Made by a program: the position numbers and the translations under genes
DNA from: Allolobophora icterica
Lineage: Eukaryota; Annelida; Clitellata; Crassiclitellata; Lumbricidae
NCBI GenBank assembly: GCA_963556255.1
Contig: OY744611.1
Location: forward strand, 3,823,230 to 3,887,229
Length of the DNA stretch: 64,000 nt
Direction: 5' to 3'
Shown here: piece after piece, positions 19,487-30,894 of the stretch
How the letters are laid out: each line of letters opens with the position of its first letter
Position numbering within the stretch: the first letter of the stretch is position 1
The notes under the pieces: generated by a model
What the model was told of the DNA's origin: nothing
Seen by the model: only the letters and a program-made list of their open reading frames with translations
Database searches by the model: none

Positions 19487-19634
19487 TAAATCGTCCGGTA
19501 GAGGGCAGAAGACGTCAACATAAAAATTTCAAAATTTTTGTAGCATTTCTGTGATACCATACGCAACTTTTGATCACTAACGGATTTTGAAATTCGAGAA
19601 AAAATTGTTTTTCACTCGGATTCACTCCACCCTA
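19487..19634. repeat. Right terminal inverted repeat of the hAT-like transposon
   Basis: Inverted partner of 16,529-16,672. The preceding 19,124-19,480 is a 3' untranslated region with several GCCATTTTGTCCGCCATTTTG motifs. Confidence 0.92.
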
Positions 19635-19981
19635 TTATATAAGCTCCTATAAGCTCTATCAGAACATGCAACGGTCATAACATTCAACCAATCCACACAG
19701 ATGCGTTGCGATCTTCTTACTTATCGACATGGAGATCTATGTGCATTGCATATCTGTGATTTCTGTAAAGTGGAGGTCTTGCAAAATGTGTGGAAATGAG
19801 AGTCAAAATGTTTCTTGTCTTATCTTTATATATGTTAAATATTATTAAATATTCCAAATATATTAATTGAAAATTATTAAATATTTTTCAAAATATATCA
19901 ATGAAAGTAGTAGATTTATCTCATAACTCTAAAGAGTTTTAAAGGGATTTTTTTGTCAGAATCAGTTGATGAAAAGTGAGT

Positions 19982-20848
19982 TTATTTTTGACTTAACGTG
20001 TAAACATTAATTCCTTCAAATCCTCCGACTATTAGTTGTTTCTTTTCATCGTCGTAACACAATCTAAATATGTGTCGAATCCTCGTTTCTTCTTCTTCAG
20101 TTGTTGGACAAACAATTCGATTCCATTTAAGATCGGAATCCAAGAGAATCACTCTGTGATTCCAACAGTCAGCCACAAACACTCGATCGGATGAGTCGAA
20201 TGAGAGATAACTAGCTTCACACCACAGTTCTTCGTCTGGATGAACAAAACGACGAATGATCATCTGTCCATCTCTGGTCAGTTCAAATACGCCCCACATA
20301 CTCTCTTTGATCATGTGAAGGATGATTAAATTCCCGATGGATGTTTCAGTTATATGAAGGGGGGTCACGATGTCTCCTGGTAACTGAATGGATCGAATAA
20401 GTTCTGCGTCTGATCCATAGATCATCAGACTGGACGATGAATGATTGACTATCAACAGCTGCCCAACACTGGACACTGACAGAGTCCGAGGGTGAAAGTC
20501 AGTGGTCAACCATTTGATGATTTTGTGTTTGTCATCTTTTTCTCTTGTTATCTTCCAGACGCATTTCTCTTTAAAGTCAGAGACGTAGAGACAATTTTTC
20601 TTCTCACTAGATCCAATGTCAGTGGGAGATTTAATCTGTTTTATTTCGATTTTCCCCTGAAGACTAAATGGATTTTGATCATCAAAGACACAAATAACAA
20701 AACCGGCAACAGAAGCAGAAAAGGTTTGGACTAGTGGACAGAGGACGTTGATTTCATTTCGCAGTTTAGTCACTCCCCACACATGTTCATTTCTCTGTAC
20801 GTCGATTCTCTGATTAAAGTTGATGGAAATCGAATACACGACTAACAT
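19982..20848 (-). CDS. NHL/beta-propeller-like protein, possibly partial
   Basis: About 288 residues from the ATG at 20,848. It opens with MLVVYSISIN then HVWGVTKLRNEI, and shows repeated blade patterns: CLYVSDFKEKCVWKI, SVGQLLIVNHSSSSLMIYGSDAELIRSI, DRVFVADCWNHRVILLDSDLKWNRI and KKQLIVGGFEGINVYTL, typical of NHL-type six-bladed propellers. Several RLCYDDEKK-type phrases suggest a lineage-specific expanded gene family. No RING or B-box is visible, and it may be one exon of a larger gene, a single-exon gene, or a retrocopy. Partners unknown. Confidence 0.65.
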   Translation of the reverse strand: MLVVYSISINFNQRIDVQRNEHVWGVTKLRNEINVLCPLVQTFSASVAGFVICVFDDQNPFSLQGKIEIKQIKSPTDIGSSEKKNCLYVSDFKEKCVWKITREKDDKHKIIKWLTTDFHPRTLSVSSVGQLLIVNHSSSSLMIYGSDAELIRSIQLPGDIVTPLHITETSIGNLIILHMIKESMWGVFELTRDGQMIIRRFVHPDEELWCEASYLSFDSSDRVFVADCWNHRVILLDSDLKWNRIVCPTTEEEETRIRHIFRLCYDDEKKQLIVGGFEGINVYTLSQK

Positions 20849-20881
20849 AAAACATAAAACAAAATAATCATAATTACGCAA

Positions 20882-21664
20882 ATATTAATAATATATTTCT
20901 TTTTCATTATTAATATTTCTATTATAATTGACTCCTAATATTTAGTTTGTTTTCAATTATTGGTTTCTTTCTTCAATTGCGTATTATTATTACTTTAATT
21001 TTAATTATATAATTAGAACTGAATTTAATGTGGTAAATATTTGGTGATTTTAATGACTCTCGCTCACAACTAGAACAAAAGAAAACTATTAATATATTAA
21101 TAACTCTATAATTAGCATTCATTCATTATATTTTCTTCTATATTAGAGGAATTAGAATTGAGAGCTGTTTGTTACTTAAATCATCGAAAGTTCTACTGTA
21201 TATTTATTTAAATTGTTTATTATTTATTAATTTAACTTGCCGCTCATTGTCTCTTTCATTGTCTGTCTATCGTTATGAGTTTGCCTGCTGCCGACCTTTA
21301 AACTTCATACTATTTCCTTTCTGATTACCTGAAGTTTTTACTGCTCATCATCTACTCCCTAATTATTTGCTTTCTGTTTGACTAATTATTATGCCCGAAT
21401 ATCTAGTTTTTTGTCTTTTTTTCATACTTTCCATCACAGTGCAAGCCTTCTGTTGCTTCTATGCCTTTTCTACTTGTACTATTTTGTATATTTGTCTGCC
21501 AATGTCACCAAATGGTTGTTTTCGTTGTGTTAATTTCATTAAAAGTAGACTACACAAACAAAAGTAGAATGCATAAACAGAATTTCAGTGGTGCAAATAA
21601 TGCGCCTTCTATGAATCTCTCTTGGTAGATAAAGTTTCACTCTCTATGCGACGATGTCCCTGCA
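20882..21664. other. No gene seen; AT-rich
   Basis: Strongly AT-rich intergenic DNA between the propeller gene and the second hAT-like element. Confidence 0.55.
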
Positions 21665-21875
21665 CTAGACATTAGGGTGGAGCGAAAATGGGGAAAAATT
21701 TTTTTTTAACCAATCGTTTAACCAATCGTTTTCTAATAGCGATGAAAAGTTGCCAGCATGTTAGAGTAAATAGTGCTCAAAATATTGTTGAGTTTGGTTT
21801 GCGTCTTCTGCCCTCTACCGGCGGTAAAATGTTTACCATATCAAATTCTTTGAAAACGTCAATGTAGGCCTAGTG

Positions 21876-22030
21876 CATTATTTTTTTCTTTTTCTTGAAC
21901 TGACAGTCGACGAATGGCTACAATTCGTGAAATACACGTTAAAATCAGTTGCGGAAATCGCATCTGGTATTCTACAGGATTATGGAATTGTAACCAGTAG
22001 GCGAAGTCAAAGTCAAAGAAGAAACAGTGG
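21876..22030 (+). pseudogene. Transposase remnant in the second hAT-like element
   Basis: A short open stretch encodes VAEIASGILQDYGIVTS, matching residues about 264-281 of the intact transposase (AAADIASSLLTDFGIVTT). Nothing else of the gene is recognisable. Confidence 0.75.
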
Positions 22031-22468
22031 GGTGGGGGTACCAATTTCTTTCATAAACGAAGCAAGGTGCTGACTGCGATCTCTGGGAAGGCACAATAAT
22101 AAAATATTGATTGGCATTATTCAAAAAGTGGGGGGTACGGTACCCCAATCCAAAAAATGGGGAGTACGGACACCCCTCGTACCACCCACAAACTACGCCT
22201 ATGTTTGTAACGCCTAATGCATGCAGCGGCGTTACTGAAAGGAAGAAAATTAGGAGAGAACGAAAGAAGTAACGTATCTCTGTTCAAACAGGAATCGCCA
22301 GTATACGACTGTAAGTGTTCAGGGGTTTTCCAGAGAGCAGTCCAAAATAGGCCCGGATCCGGTTTCCGGGGGAGACATATCAAAAGAGGAGGCAGAGCAG
22401 CTGTGAAGGAGGGTGTCGTTTAGGGCGAGAAGAATTGGAATACAGAGGATCAGATTGGTCTGTGTAGG

Positions 22469-22849
22469 CATAAGCGCCGACTTTTACTTTTGTCTCTGGA
22501 TGCCAGTGGGTGCATGGGTCCTCCCTCCCTTCCCCTACCACCTCCCCTTAGGTAGGTGAGTTTTAGCGGATTTTCGGAGAAAGATAATTATTTTCTTGTC
22601 AAGGATTCCAGTGTTATTATTTTTTTTAAATAATAAATGAATAAATAATGTATTTATGTACTGGCTGTGACTGTGAAATCATGCAATGTTGGGTATTTGT
22701 GTTGTAGTTGTACTTCTCACGTTGTGAGATTACTGCTTAGGTGTATAAATTTGAATTTGGGGTCCGAATTCTTCTGGGTGCCAGGCACCCACTGAACTTT
22801 CTCTCCGGGTGCATTGGCACCCAAGGCTCCCAAGAAGTCGGCGCCTATG
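22469..22849. mobile_element. Short hAT-type non-autonomous element
   Basis: 381 bp; ends CATAAGCGCCGACTT and the inverse of CATAGGCGCCGACTT (14 of 15). Flanks TGTGTAGG and TGGGCAGG match at 6 of 8. Nested in the decayed hAT-like element. Confidence 0.7.
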
Positions 22850-22859
22850 TGGGCAGGAG

Positions 22860-23620
22860 TACTTGAAAAGGTGTGACCAGTTTGGAGTGGAAAGCCCGGA
22901 GATAGAGCAACATGAGGAGAAAGATGGAGGACGGGTTTGGAGTGGAATGATGATAGAGGAACCGAGATTCTGCGGAATTCAAGGGGAGATTGTTCCAGAG
23001 GCGAGGTGCTCTGCTGGATATGGCTCGGTTGGAGAACTTGAGGTGCTTAGTGATCGGGGATCGTGAAAGACTGAGATAGGAGGAGGATTGGATAGAGCTG
23101 GTTGCCTGGATGGTGAAGAGATCACGGAGGTACTTGGAAATATTGCATTGAGTTGTAAGTTAGTGATAGGATTTTAAAGTGCATTCGCTAGTTTAGCCAG
23201 TGGAGTGATTTGAGATTGAGAGTGATATGATGACTAGTGAGTTTTGGATAAGTTGCAGACGCTTGATTTGGGTGGATTAAAGGTTGAGGAAGAGGGAATT
23301 GCTGTAATCAAGCTTTGAATGAACAATAGAGGTAACTATGGTCGAGGCAGTTTTAAGGTTGATCTTAAGCCAGATGCGACGAAGATCACGAATGTGCATG
23401 AAGCAGGAGCGCGAGAAGTTGGAGATGTGGTTAGAGAAGGAGAGGTGTGGATCACAAGTAATACCGATTGCGGACGAGGAAATCCGAGTTGAAGGTTTAG
23501 AAACGATGAGTTAGTTGATAGGTTTATCGAAGGGGTTAGGACTTTACTTGATATGATCAGGAAGGCCTAGGATGAATTCTGTTATGGAAGGGTTAAGGCA
23601 GCAGAAATTGGACGACATCC
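22860..23620 (-). mobile_element. CR1/L2-like LINE relic (ORF2 C-terminal part)
   Basis: Read on the minus strand, fragments such as RAPRLWNNLP (near 23,000) and other reverse-transcriptase C-terminal phrases can be read with many stops and frame changes. Nested in the decayed hAT-like element. Confidence 0.55.
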
Positions 23621-23796
23621 ACTGTGAGACTATAGGCTAAACACGTTGATATATTGCATCGACGGTAGAGGGCAGAAGATATCATTTGAAATTTATAATA
23701 TTATTTGGTGTGTTTCTCTTTCTATCCAAGTTGCATCTTTTGCGCTCTATTAGAATTCATTTACTAAAAATTTTTTCACTCCACCCTACTAGACAT

Positions 23797-24459
23797 TGCT
23801 ATCCTATTGAAATATGTATTATTGTATATAAAGTTGTATGGTTATACTGTGTATATAGCCTTAGATGCATTAACTGTAAGGATTGGTGATTGATTAAATA
23901 AACTAATTACCGGCATTCAACACCAGCATCATAAGGAATAAAATATATAGATAAAGTTTGGAGATATGAATCATTCACCTTCAAGACTACTAAAATGTGA
24001 ATCATTGAACTATGACTCACCAATATTAAAATCTTAACGGTCGGCAAAGCTCGTTTGAATGCGTTTACCGCTGTTGGAGTTTAACATTGCAATGGTTTTC
24101 AGTTGGGCGTTGGCTGTAGTTGACATTGACCGTTATACGAGAAACAATTCGACATTACCGCTCGTGATTGTTTCGATCAACGTGTTTTTGCGAAGATTGG
24201 TCAGAAAGGTCGCAGATTTTGAGAAGTGTTAAAAGTTACTGAATCCGGCGAAGGATAAAGAATCGTTTCGTCGAACTACATCGAACTGTTAGTTGCGGTG
24301 TCCGAAGTGTGAGGAACATTCAGCGGTGAATCAGACGATTAGTTTAATAGTCGAAGAAGAAACAGTTTTGAAGCGAGCAGAATTAACATTTGGCAAAGAC
24401 TGGGATCAATTGTTGCACACTGGACATCAGGATAAGTCCTGTGTGCTTTTCTCGTACCT
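23797..24459. other. No gene seen
   Basis: Intergenic; a short open frame at 24,293 with CPKCEE is too weak to call. Confidence 0.5.
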
Positions 24460-26200
24460 TTCCTTATTTAAGTGCACCGAGAATTCTATTTCACTTGCCT
24501 TTTGTCATTTTACCTTGGCGCCTGCTGTCGCTCCTCTAATCTTCCCTGTCCTTTACTTGTACAGTGCTTTGTCGCTCTTTCGTTTGCATTACATTACCTT
24601 TGTTTTTAGGAGTTAACTAGTTAAGCCATTTTTAAATATGACCTTGTGTTTCATTTGCAAGTAGCACTTTATCAATAATTTAAACATAACTTACTGTGTA
24701 GACTGTGAAAATTGGTTTCATCAGTCCCGTTTAATTTCATGTGAAAACATTACCTGGCCCTGTAACCTTTGCTTATTTGCTAACCTACCAAAAACTCTGC
24801 TAAAACTACCGTCCCGTCTCTAATCTATCATTTGTATCCAAAACCCTTGAAACCTCTCTTCAACTTCTTCCCTATCTGGAACAATCTAGTCTTCTACTTC
24901 CCTTTCAGTCAGGTTTTAGGGCTCACCACTCCACTGAAACTGTCCTCCTTTCTTTGCCTTCTGTAATCTATTCAGCTGTTTATAGGTCCGAACTCACTCT
25001 TCTGGCGCTATATGATGTCTCCTCAGCCTTTGTCATGGTCGACCACACCATTCTTCTACAGCGCCTTGAGACCTCTTGCGGTCTCAAGGGCCCTCCTCTC
25101 CAGTGGTTCCGGTCATACCTATCTCAGATGGTTATCTCTGGTGAATCTAGAACTCCGTGGGTCCCTGTAAAACTGGGTGTTCCGCAGGGCTCTGTTTTGG
25201 GCCATCTCCTCTTTATTTTATACGCGGCCGGTATCCCCTCTCTCCTCCCCATCCATGGGGCTTCAAGTCATCTCTTTGCTGACGATGTCCAGGCTTATGT
25301 TCATGGGCCTCCTTCCTGTCAACTTGTTCTTGCTCAGCGCATCGAAGCTCTTTCTCATGATCTTCATACCTGGGTGTCTTGCAATCGCCTCTTCCTCAAT
25401 TCGTCCAAAACCCAATTTATCTGGTTTGGCACTTCTCAGCAACTTCAAAAACTCGACTTTGCTGTGCTGTCTCAAAGGTTTCTGCTTTTCACTTTCTCGT
25501 CTAGCGTTCGTGATCTATGAGTGACCCTTGACAATTTCTCTCACTTTTACTGAACACTTTCCAAACTCACCCGCACTTCATACTTTCACCTAAGGCGACT
25601 TAGAGCTATCAGCCTATAATTTTCACTTCAATTGTCCATGCATTTGTCTGCTCTAGACTTGACTTCTGTAATTCTATCCTCATTGGTCTTCCCAAGGTCC
25701 GTCTTGCTCCTATTCAATCCGTTCTCAATGCTGCTGCTAGACTAATTGCCCGTCTTCCTCGATTCTCTCATATCACCACCTTTATGGCAGAAGAACTCCA
25801 CTGGCTCCCGCTTTCTGCCCGCATCCAATTCAAGGTCCTCATCCTTATCTCTAAGGCTCAACTTGGTTTCGCTTCGAAATATTTATGTGACTTAATTCAT
25901 CGCCCTCACTCTGCTTCTTCTCGTCGTCCTCTTCATTCCTCTGACCATTTGGACTTTCTCGTTCCCCGTGTCAGGGCTTCACTGGCTCAATCTAGGTCTT
26001 TTGCCTCCATTGGCCCTGTTCTTTGGAATGAGATTCCTCTGTCCGTTCGTTCTTCTATTCTCTCAGGTAACGTCTCTTCCTCTTTTAAGTTTCTTAAGAT
26101 ATGCTTTTTCTCTCGGGGTCTCTCGCACTGGGAGCGCTTCTGAATGGCCCTCCCGCTGGAAGCGCTTATAAATATCCGAATACAATACAATACAATACCA
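24460..26200 (+). mobile_element. CR1/L2-like LINE, internally deleted
   Basis: A PHD-type zinc-finger remnant (about 24,640-24,790; CVDCENWFHQS and WPCNLC) is followed directly by reverse transcriptase from about 24,805 (NYRPVSNLSF, ALYDVSSAF, GVPQGSVLG, the catalytic box FADD at 25,274-25,285), so the endonuclease domain is missing. A frame break follows at 25,520. The C-terminal domain continues (VLWNEIPLSVR) to 26,140, and the copy ends in an (AATAC)n tail at 26,178-26,197. It is a dead copy; retrotransposition would copy RNA into genomic DNA. Confidence 0.85.
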
Positions 26201-26339
26201 TGTTCCGAGTATAATCATATGGACCTAGACGATCCAACTGACCTACCATCCCAACACCTATTCCCACCTCCTCCACCAGTACTAATGACATCTGACCTAG
26301 TATTTCACCCATTTGAAATGTAGATGAAAGCCCTCTTCT

Positions 26340-26935
26340 CAAGGATGGAAGATTAGATCCCGATTTGAATATCCTTAATGAATTTCCTGATAACTCGTTT
26401 CAGTATAAGGATATGAATCAATTAGATCTGTTCTTACATAATCTAAACCATCGATGGCCGCTTGGAATTGCCCATTTAATAAGTTAACAGATATTCATAG
26501 TTTTCTATTAAATGTCAGGGATCTAGGTTGTGGAATGCTCTACTCAATGAGTTATCCTCGGTATTATCTATTAGTCGGTTTAAAGCTCTAGTAAATTCTT
26601 ATATTATAAATCAGATGTCTTTATCAAATGTCTACATGTAGATAGTGGGTACCTGTTTGACTACATACATGTAGTTGCTGCTTGTATCTCTTCTGTTTTC
26701 TGAATTTTGGCTTTTGAAATAGTTAAGATTTTACAAACCATTAACCTGTATAATTGTACACAAATGTCCGTTCTGCCTGTGAACACCATGGGTGCCCCAA
26801 ATAGAGGGACCTGTCCTTTAGAGGCATTCTATAAAAACACTCGCCTTACAGTAGTTCTGCTAAATCTTTGTAATCAGTTGTTATTGTAATGCCATAGCTG
26901 TGTATTCTAATAAACTGACTTTGATTGATTGATCT
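26340..26935 (+). mobile_element. LINE 3' end relic with (TTGA)n tail
   Basis: Degenerate coding remnant (GSRLWNALLNELSSV-like near 26,515) followed by a 3' untranslated region ending AATAAACTGACTTTGATTGATTGAT. Confidence 0.6.
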
Positions 26936-27160
26936 GAGTTTGGTAAGTTACTCAGTAGAAATCAATAATTGCTGAAAGAACATTGAAACTTCGAAGATGT
27001 CCGGCCAGAAGAAGACGAAGGACTTCGATACGAATTTGGAAGAGACATGTTAAGTGCAAGCAACTGCAAAAGATCGGCGAAAGACTTTGGGGAGGGAGGT
27101 TAGGCTAGGCCATAAATAAAATGGTAATTATATAATCAGATGCTGGTTAGATAGGATTAA

Positions 27161-28185
27161 CCCTCGAGTGCCCAAGCTATTTATTGGTACACGAATGCCC
27201 AACGGGGGGTCCGACCGGACCCCAATGTTTTCATTGTGATAGCTGGAGAACGGATTGGAATATTTTAACGGGGTTTGGCTTGTTATAATCCAAATTCAAT
27301 TTGCAATCGACTGATATATGGTATTTTACAATAGCGCCACCTGGTGAAACTTTATTTGGACTTTAATACTAGTAGGTAGTGTCTTGCAATTTCGGGATTT
27401 TTCGCAGGTATTCAATTGTACGCATGTAGTTGTTGTCTGGTTGTGGGGTACAGGATTGGAATATTTTAACGGGATCTGGCTTGTTATAATCCAAATTCAA
27501 TTTGCAATCGAATGATATATGGTATTTCACAATAGCGCCACCTGGTGAAACTTTATTTGAACTTTAATACTTGTTTGTAGTGTTTTGCAATTTCGGGATT
27601 TTTCGCAGGTATTCAATAATGTACGCATGTAGTTGTTGTCTGGTTGTGGGGTACAGGATTGGAATATTTTAACGGGATCTGGCTTGTTATAATCCAAATT
27701 CAATTTGCATTCGACTGATATATGGTATTTCACAATAACTTGCGTTAAAAAATTATTTCTGGACTGGTAAACCATATGCCAGTATGACCATCAGCCCAGC
27801 TTGGGGTGTCCTTGGTATATGCTACGGTTGTGGGGTACAGGAATGGAATATTTTAACAGGATTTGGCTTGTTATAATCCAAATTCAATTTGCAATCGACT
27901 GATATATGGTATTTCACAATAACGTGCGTTAAAAAATTTATTTCTGGGCTGGTGAACCATGTGCCAGTATGATCATCAGCCGCATATCTTGGGGGTGTCC
28001 TTGGTATATGCTATGGTTGTGGGCTATAGGGTGATAGAATAATCACGCAAAATATATTATACGAAGCCCAATTGAAGGCCTTAGGATGTTCTAAAACCAT
28101 TTTTACAATTTCGCTGCCGTTCAAAAGTTATCCGTGATAAAGCGGGTCTGGGGTCCGGTCGGACCCCCCTTGGGCATTCGAGGGT
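27161..28185. mobile_element. piggyBac-like non-autonomous element with internal tandem repeats
   Basis: 1,025 bp flanked by TTAA on both sides (27,157-27,160 and 28,186-28,189). Ends are CCCTCGAGTGCCCAAGC and the inverse of CCCTCGAATGCCCAAGG (15 of 17). A second inverted pair, GGGGTCCGACCGGACCCC and its near copy, lies just inside. Between are four degenerate direct repeats of about 185-205 bp starting near 27,251, 27,451, 27,655 and 27,838 (GATTGGAATATTTTAACGGG core). No transposase. Confidence 0.88.
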
Positions 28186-28189
28186 TAAT

Positions 28190-28738
28190 CTTGCATATCT
28201 CATAGTCATTCAGTGAACTTTGCTACCTATGAATGCATGCTGCACTATGCCTCACCTGCATGGTGGGAATTTACAACCCAAGGGGACCGTGATAGACTGG
28301 GTGGGTCCTACGGCGTCTCATCAGAGGACGCTACCTCCCAGAAGACACCCCCTCCATAGAACAGCACTGCCGTTTGGCCGATTCTCGACTCTTCGCCGCA
28401 CTGCGGAATATTCAGGGACAAGTCCTGCATGATCTGCTGCCTCTTATCAAACGCACAGGCCACTTCCTGAGCCCACGAGCTCACGGCCTGGAAATCCCAA
28501 CCGCTGATAGCTTGTCCAGAAAAAGTTTGTCATCAGGATGCTTTATGAAACTGTTTAGTTTACGCTATGGGTAAACACAATATAAATTGGAGGATAATTG
28601 AGACAAATATTAGTAGCTAATATTAGCACATTATTAGTATATTATCTGTATAAACATGTTTACGTCGCTGTACACCAAAATGCGGTTTGCAATTGGTTCC
28701 AATAAAGAATATTCTATTCTATTCTATTCTATTCTATG
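28190..28738 (+). mobile_element. LINE 3' end relic with (TATTC)n tail
   Basis: Ends GTACACCAAAATGCGGTTTG, then AATAAAGAATATTC and seven TATTC-type units. The ACCAAAATGCGGTT phrase recurs near 47,863. Confidence 0.6.
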
Positions 28739-29044
28739 ATTGGCCAGTCTTATTTAGTTCTTACATATATGAAATAGTTTAAACTGAACGATATGGTTGA
28801 CATTGTATGCTAGACTATTATATTACATTTCCCATACTGACAATCGGGCGATTGCTTGCAAGTAGAGCGAGAAAGATCAAAGCAGAAACGCTACACCCTG
28901 TTACAAACATTTGTCCAGTCTCTCTTTCTGGGTTTCTAGTTTCATTTGCATTCACTCTATTCACATGAATTAATGGCCTTTTCTTGCACGTTTCAACGTG
29001 CTGCTGATTTTTGTAACCAGCGTTGTCTTAGTCTTTCCATTAAC

Positions 29045-29390
29045 CTAAGCCCTATACTTACCAACGGTTTTCTTGAATTGATTCCTATCAATGTTGATCA
29101 TTTTCGAAGTGGATGGTTGAATATTTTCAAAGAATCCTTCTCTCAGCTGATTCGATTCGTGCAGCCTCTGAATATGTTCAAAAGATGCTTGTGAATGGCA
29201 CCAGATCCAAACGACCACAGTCTGTCCGTCCTGTTGAGAGTTAAGGATTTCTATTCCTTCCTCCCTCAGTTGACTGATGAGTTTATCAGTTTCATATGAC
29301 CTCGGTTTGGTTCTGTTTCGAATATTTTCGATTGCTTGATGAAGTAACCGTGTTTCCATTGCCGCTGTAGATTTTGGACCACGAGTTTGC
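29045..29390 (-). CDS. Unrecognised ORF, possible host exon
   Basis: Open on the minus strand with METRLLHQAIENIRNR, then LREEGIEILNSQQ, TVVVWIWCHSQASFEHIQRL and FFENIQPSTSKMINIDRN. The amphipathic pattern and the conserved-looking core (a strand-rich VVVWIWC segment followed by a helix) suggest a real domain, and I have a vague memory of similar segments in invertebrate immune-type genes, too weak to name. A possible 3' splice site (CTACAG) lies just upstream of the METR segment near 29,365. Directly beyond it a LINE 3' end is inserted (29,400 onward), so any gene would be cut there. Confidence 0.4.
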
Positions 29391-29399
29391 ACTTTAATT

Positions 29400-29935
29400 T
29401 TTATTACTCCTACATAACATAACATAACATAATTCTTTATTGAAACCAAAATAACAAGTAACAGTACAACAATTGAAAGCAATTCAAGAAGGTCTCAAAG
29501 GTAGGCCCAGAAGGGAGAACTCCCGCTATTAGGGACACCTACTTTCTAATTGTTTTGACAAGGCGAGAACCAACTTGAGGTTTAATTAAGTTTCTAGCTA
29601 GAATTAATAAGTATGAATTTAGGTAAATAGAACCAAGGACCGCCAACAACTAGGCAGTGGAGAAATGGAAAGAACTAAGAAAAAGTCCGCTCATCAACGG
29701 GGCGGAGAAAAGATCACATAGTAGGCTACAATACTTAACTAAAAGGCAACGAGATAAGATCAACGGCGGGTTAAGCATGTATCGACATCGTTCTCGATGA
29801 GGTATTGGCGAAGCTGTCTTTTGAACCCTCTGAGGGACCCCACCCGCTAGAGCGGGAGAGAAAGAGCACTCCATATCTGTTGTCCTGTGACATTGATGGA
29901 GAACCTTCGTGTATTGGAGTGTATATCTCAGCACA
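29400..29935 (-). mobile_element. CR1/L2-like LINE 3' relic with (TATG)-type tail
   Basis: Tail ATAACATAACATAACATAA, then TTCTTTATTGAAACC, the conserved CCCGCTATTAGGGACACC box, and ORF2 C-terminal coding read leftward (RRFSINVTGQQIW near 29,890). Truncated at about 29,935. Confidence 0.7.
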
Positions 29936-30545
29936 TAGGTAGGCTACAATGACAAATGAGGTATCAATTGGAACATCTCTAAGGTCAGGAATTCAAATTG
30001 TCGTAGTGGCAATCGTGTGGAATACTAATTTCCAAGATGGCGGCCAACATGGCCGCCAAAACACAAAAATATGTATATCTCAGCTTGTAGGTAAGCTGCA
30101 ATGATAATGAAGTGCCAATTGTGACATTAACAAGGTCAAGGAATCAACTTATTGCAGTGGTATAGTGACCCATCAGTCAGTTGATTGATAATTCTTATTT
30201 TTGTGTTTTGGTGGCCATATTGGCTGCCATCTTAGATAGTAGTATTCCCACACTATTGTCACTACGATAACTGAATTCCCTGACCTTGGAAATGCTACAA
30301 TTGACACTTCATTTGTCATTGTAACTTACCTACGAGCCGAAACACAAAAATTTCTGTGTTTGGCGGCCATGTTGGCCGCCATCTTAGACATTAGTACTCA
30401 CACACTATTGCTACTACGATAAATCGATTCTTTAACCTTGGAAATATTACAATTGACACTTCATTTGGCATTGTAGCTTACCTATGAGCTGAGACATACA
30501 TATTTTTGTTTTGGAGGCCATATTGGTCGCAATCTTGTAAAATAA
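29936..30545. repeat. Satellite-like repeats arranged as a large imperfect palindrome
   Basis: Units of about 150-200 bp with CTCAGC..TAGGTA..GCTACAATGA, AAGGTCAGGAATTC and GGCGGCCAACATGGCCGCC. Two units (29,936-30,150) run forward and two to three (30,200-30,545) run inverted, around a centre near 30,180. Confidence 0.75.
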
Positions 30546-30894
30546 ACTCTCCACAATAATGAAACTGTTACCACTCAATTCCATGGTAGATTCCACACTT
30601 GATTTATAATTGCAAATCACTTTTGAGCTCATATCTTTAAAAAACATATCTGCCCTATGAACGAAAAAATAACGACGTCGACGACGAAAGGGGCAAATTT
30701 TTACCCCAGGACACTTTGGATTGAAAAATCTTTTTCCCACCACATGTGGTGGACGTGCAGTCAGAATATGTCATTGGTGATAACTTGTAAACATGTGGAA
30801 CGACAAATGATACCTACCTACAGTTGCTCCGCAATCAGCATCCAAACACCACTGGGGTAATTATTTACCCTTTTCCGTCCTGCGAAGGTTAATG
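30546..30894. other. No gene seen; possible lone piggyBac-like end
   Basis: GGACGGAAAAGG-type sequence next to a TTAA at 30,889-30,892 looks like one end of a piggyBac-like element, but no partner end was found. Confidence 0.3.

Larger units (their letters stand above)
16529..19634 (+). mobile_element. Autonomous-looking hAT-like DNA transposon
   Basis: 3,106 bp. Both ends begin TAGGGTGGAGTGAA and are inverted over about 145 bp, with a small indel near the tip and a shared inner block GTCTTCTGCCCTCTACCGG. Perfect 8-bp direct repeats TTATATAA lie at 16,521-16,528 and 19,635-19,642. It carries one uninterrupted transposase gene. An 8-bp duplication plus the transposase motifs point to the hAT superfamily, in a divergent lineage. 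Confidence 0.93.
21673..23788 (+). mobile_element. Decayed relative of the hAT-like transposon
   Basis: 2,116 bp. Starts TAGGGTGGAGCG and ends in the inverse of TAGGGTGGAGTG; the inner block CTTCTGCCCTCTACCGG and its inverse also occur at both ends. Perfect 8-bp direct repeats CTAGACAT at 21,665-21,672 and 23,789-23,796. Most of the interior has been replaced by other repeats. Confidence 0.9.

Noticed and set aside
24293..24616. Possible zinc-binding host ORF (CPKCEEH)
   Set aside because: Single CxxC, runs into a LINE 5' part, no second metal site.
30660..30892. Second piggyBac-like element
   Set aside because: Only one TTAA-linked end seen; no partner end within reach.
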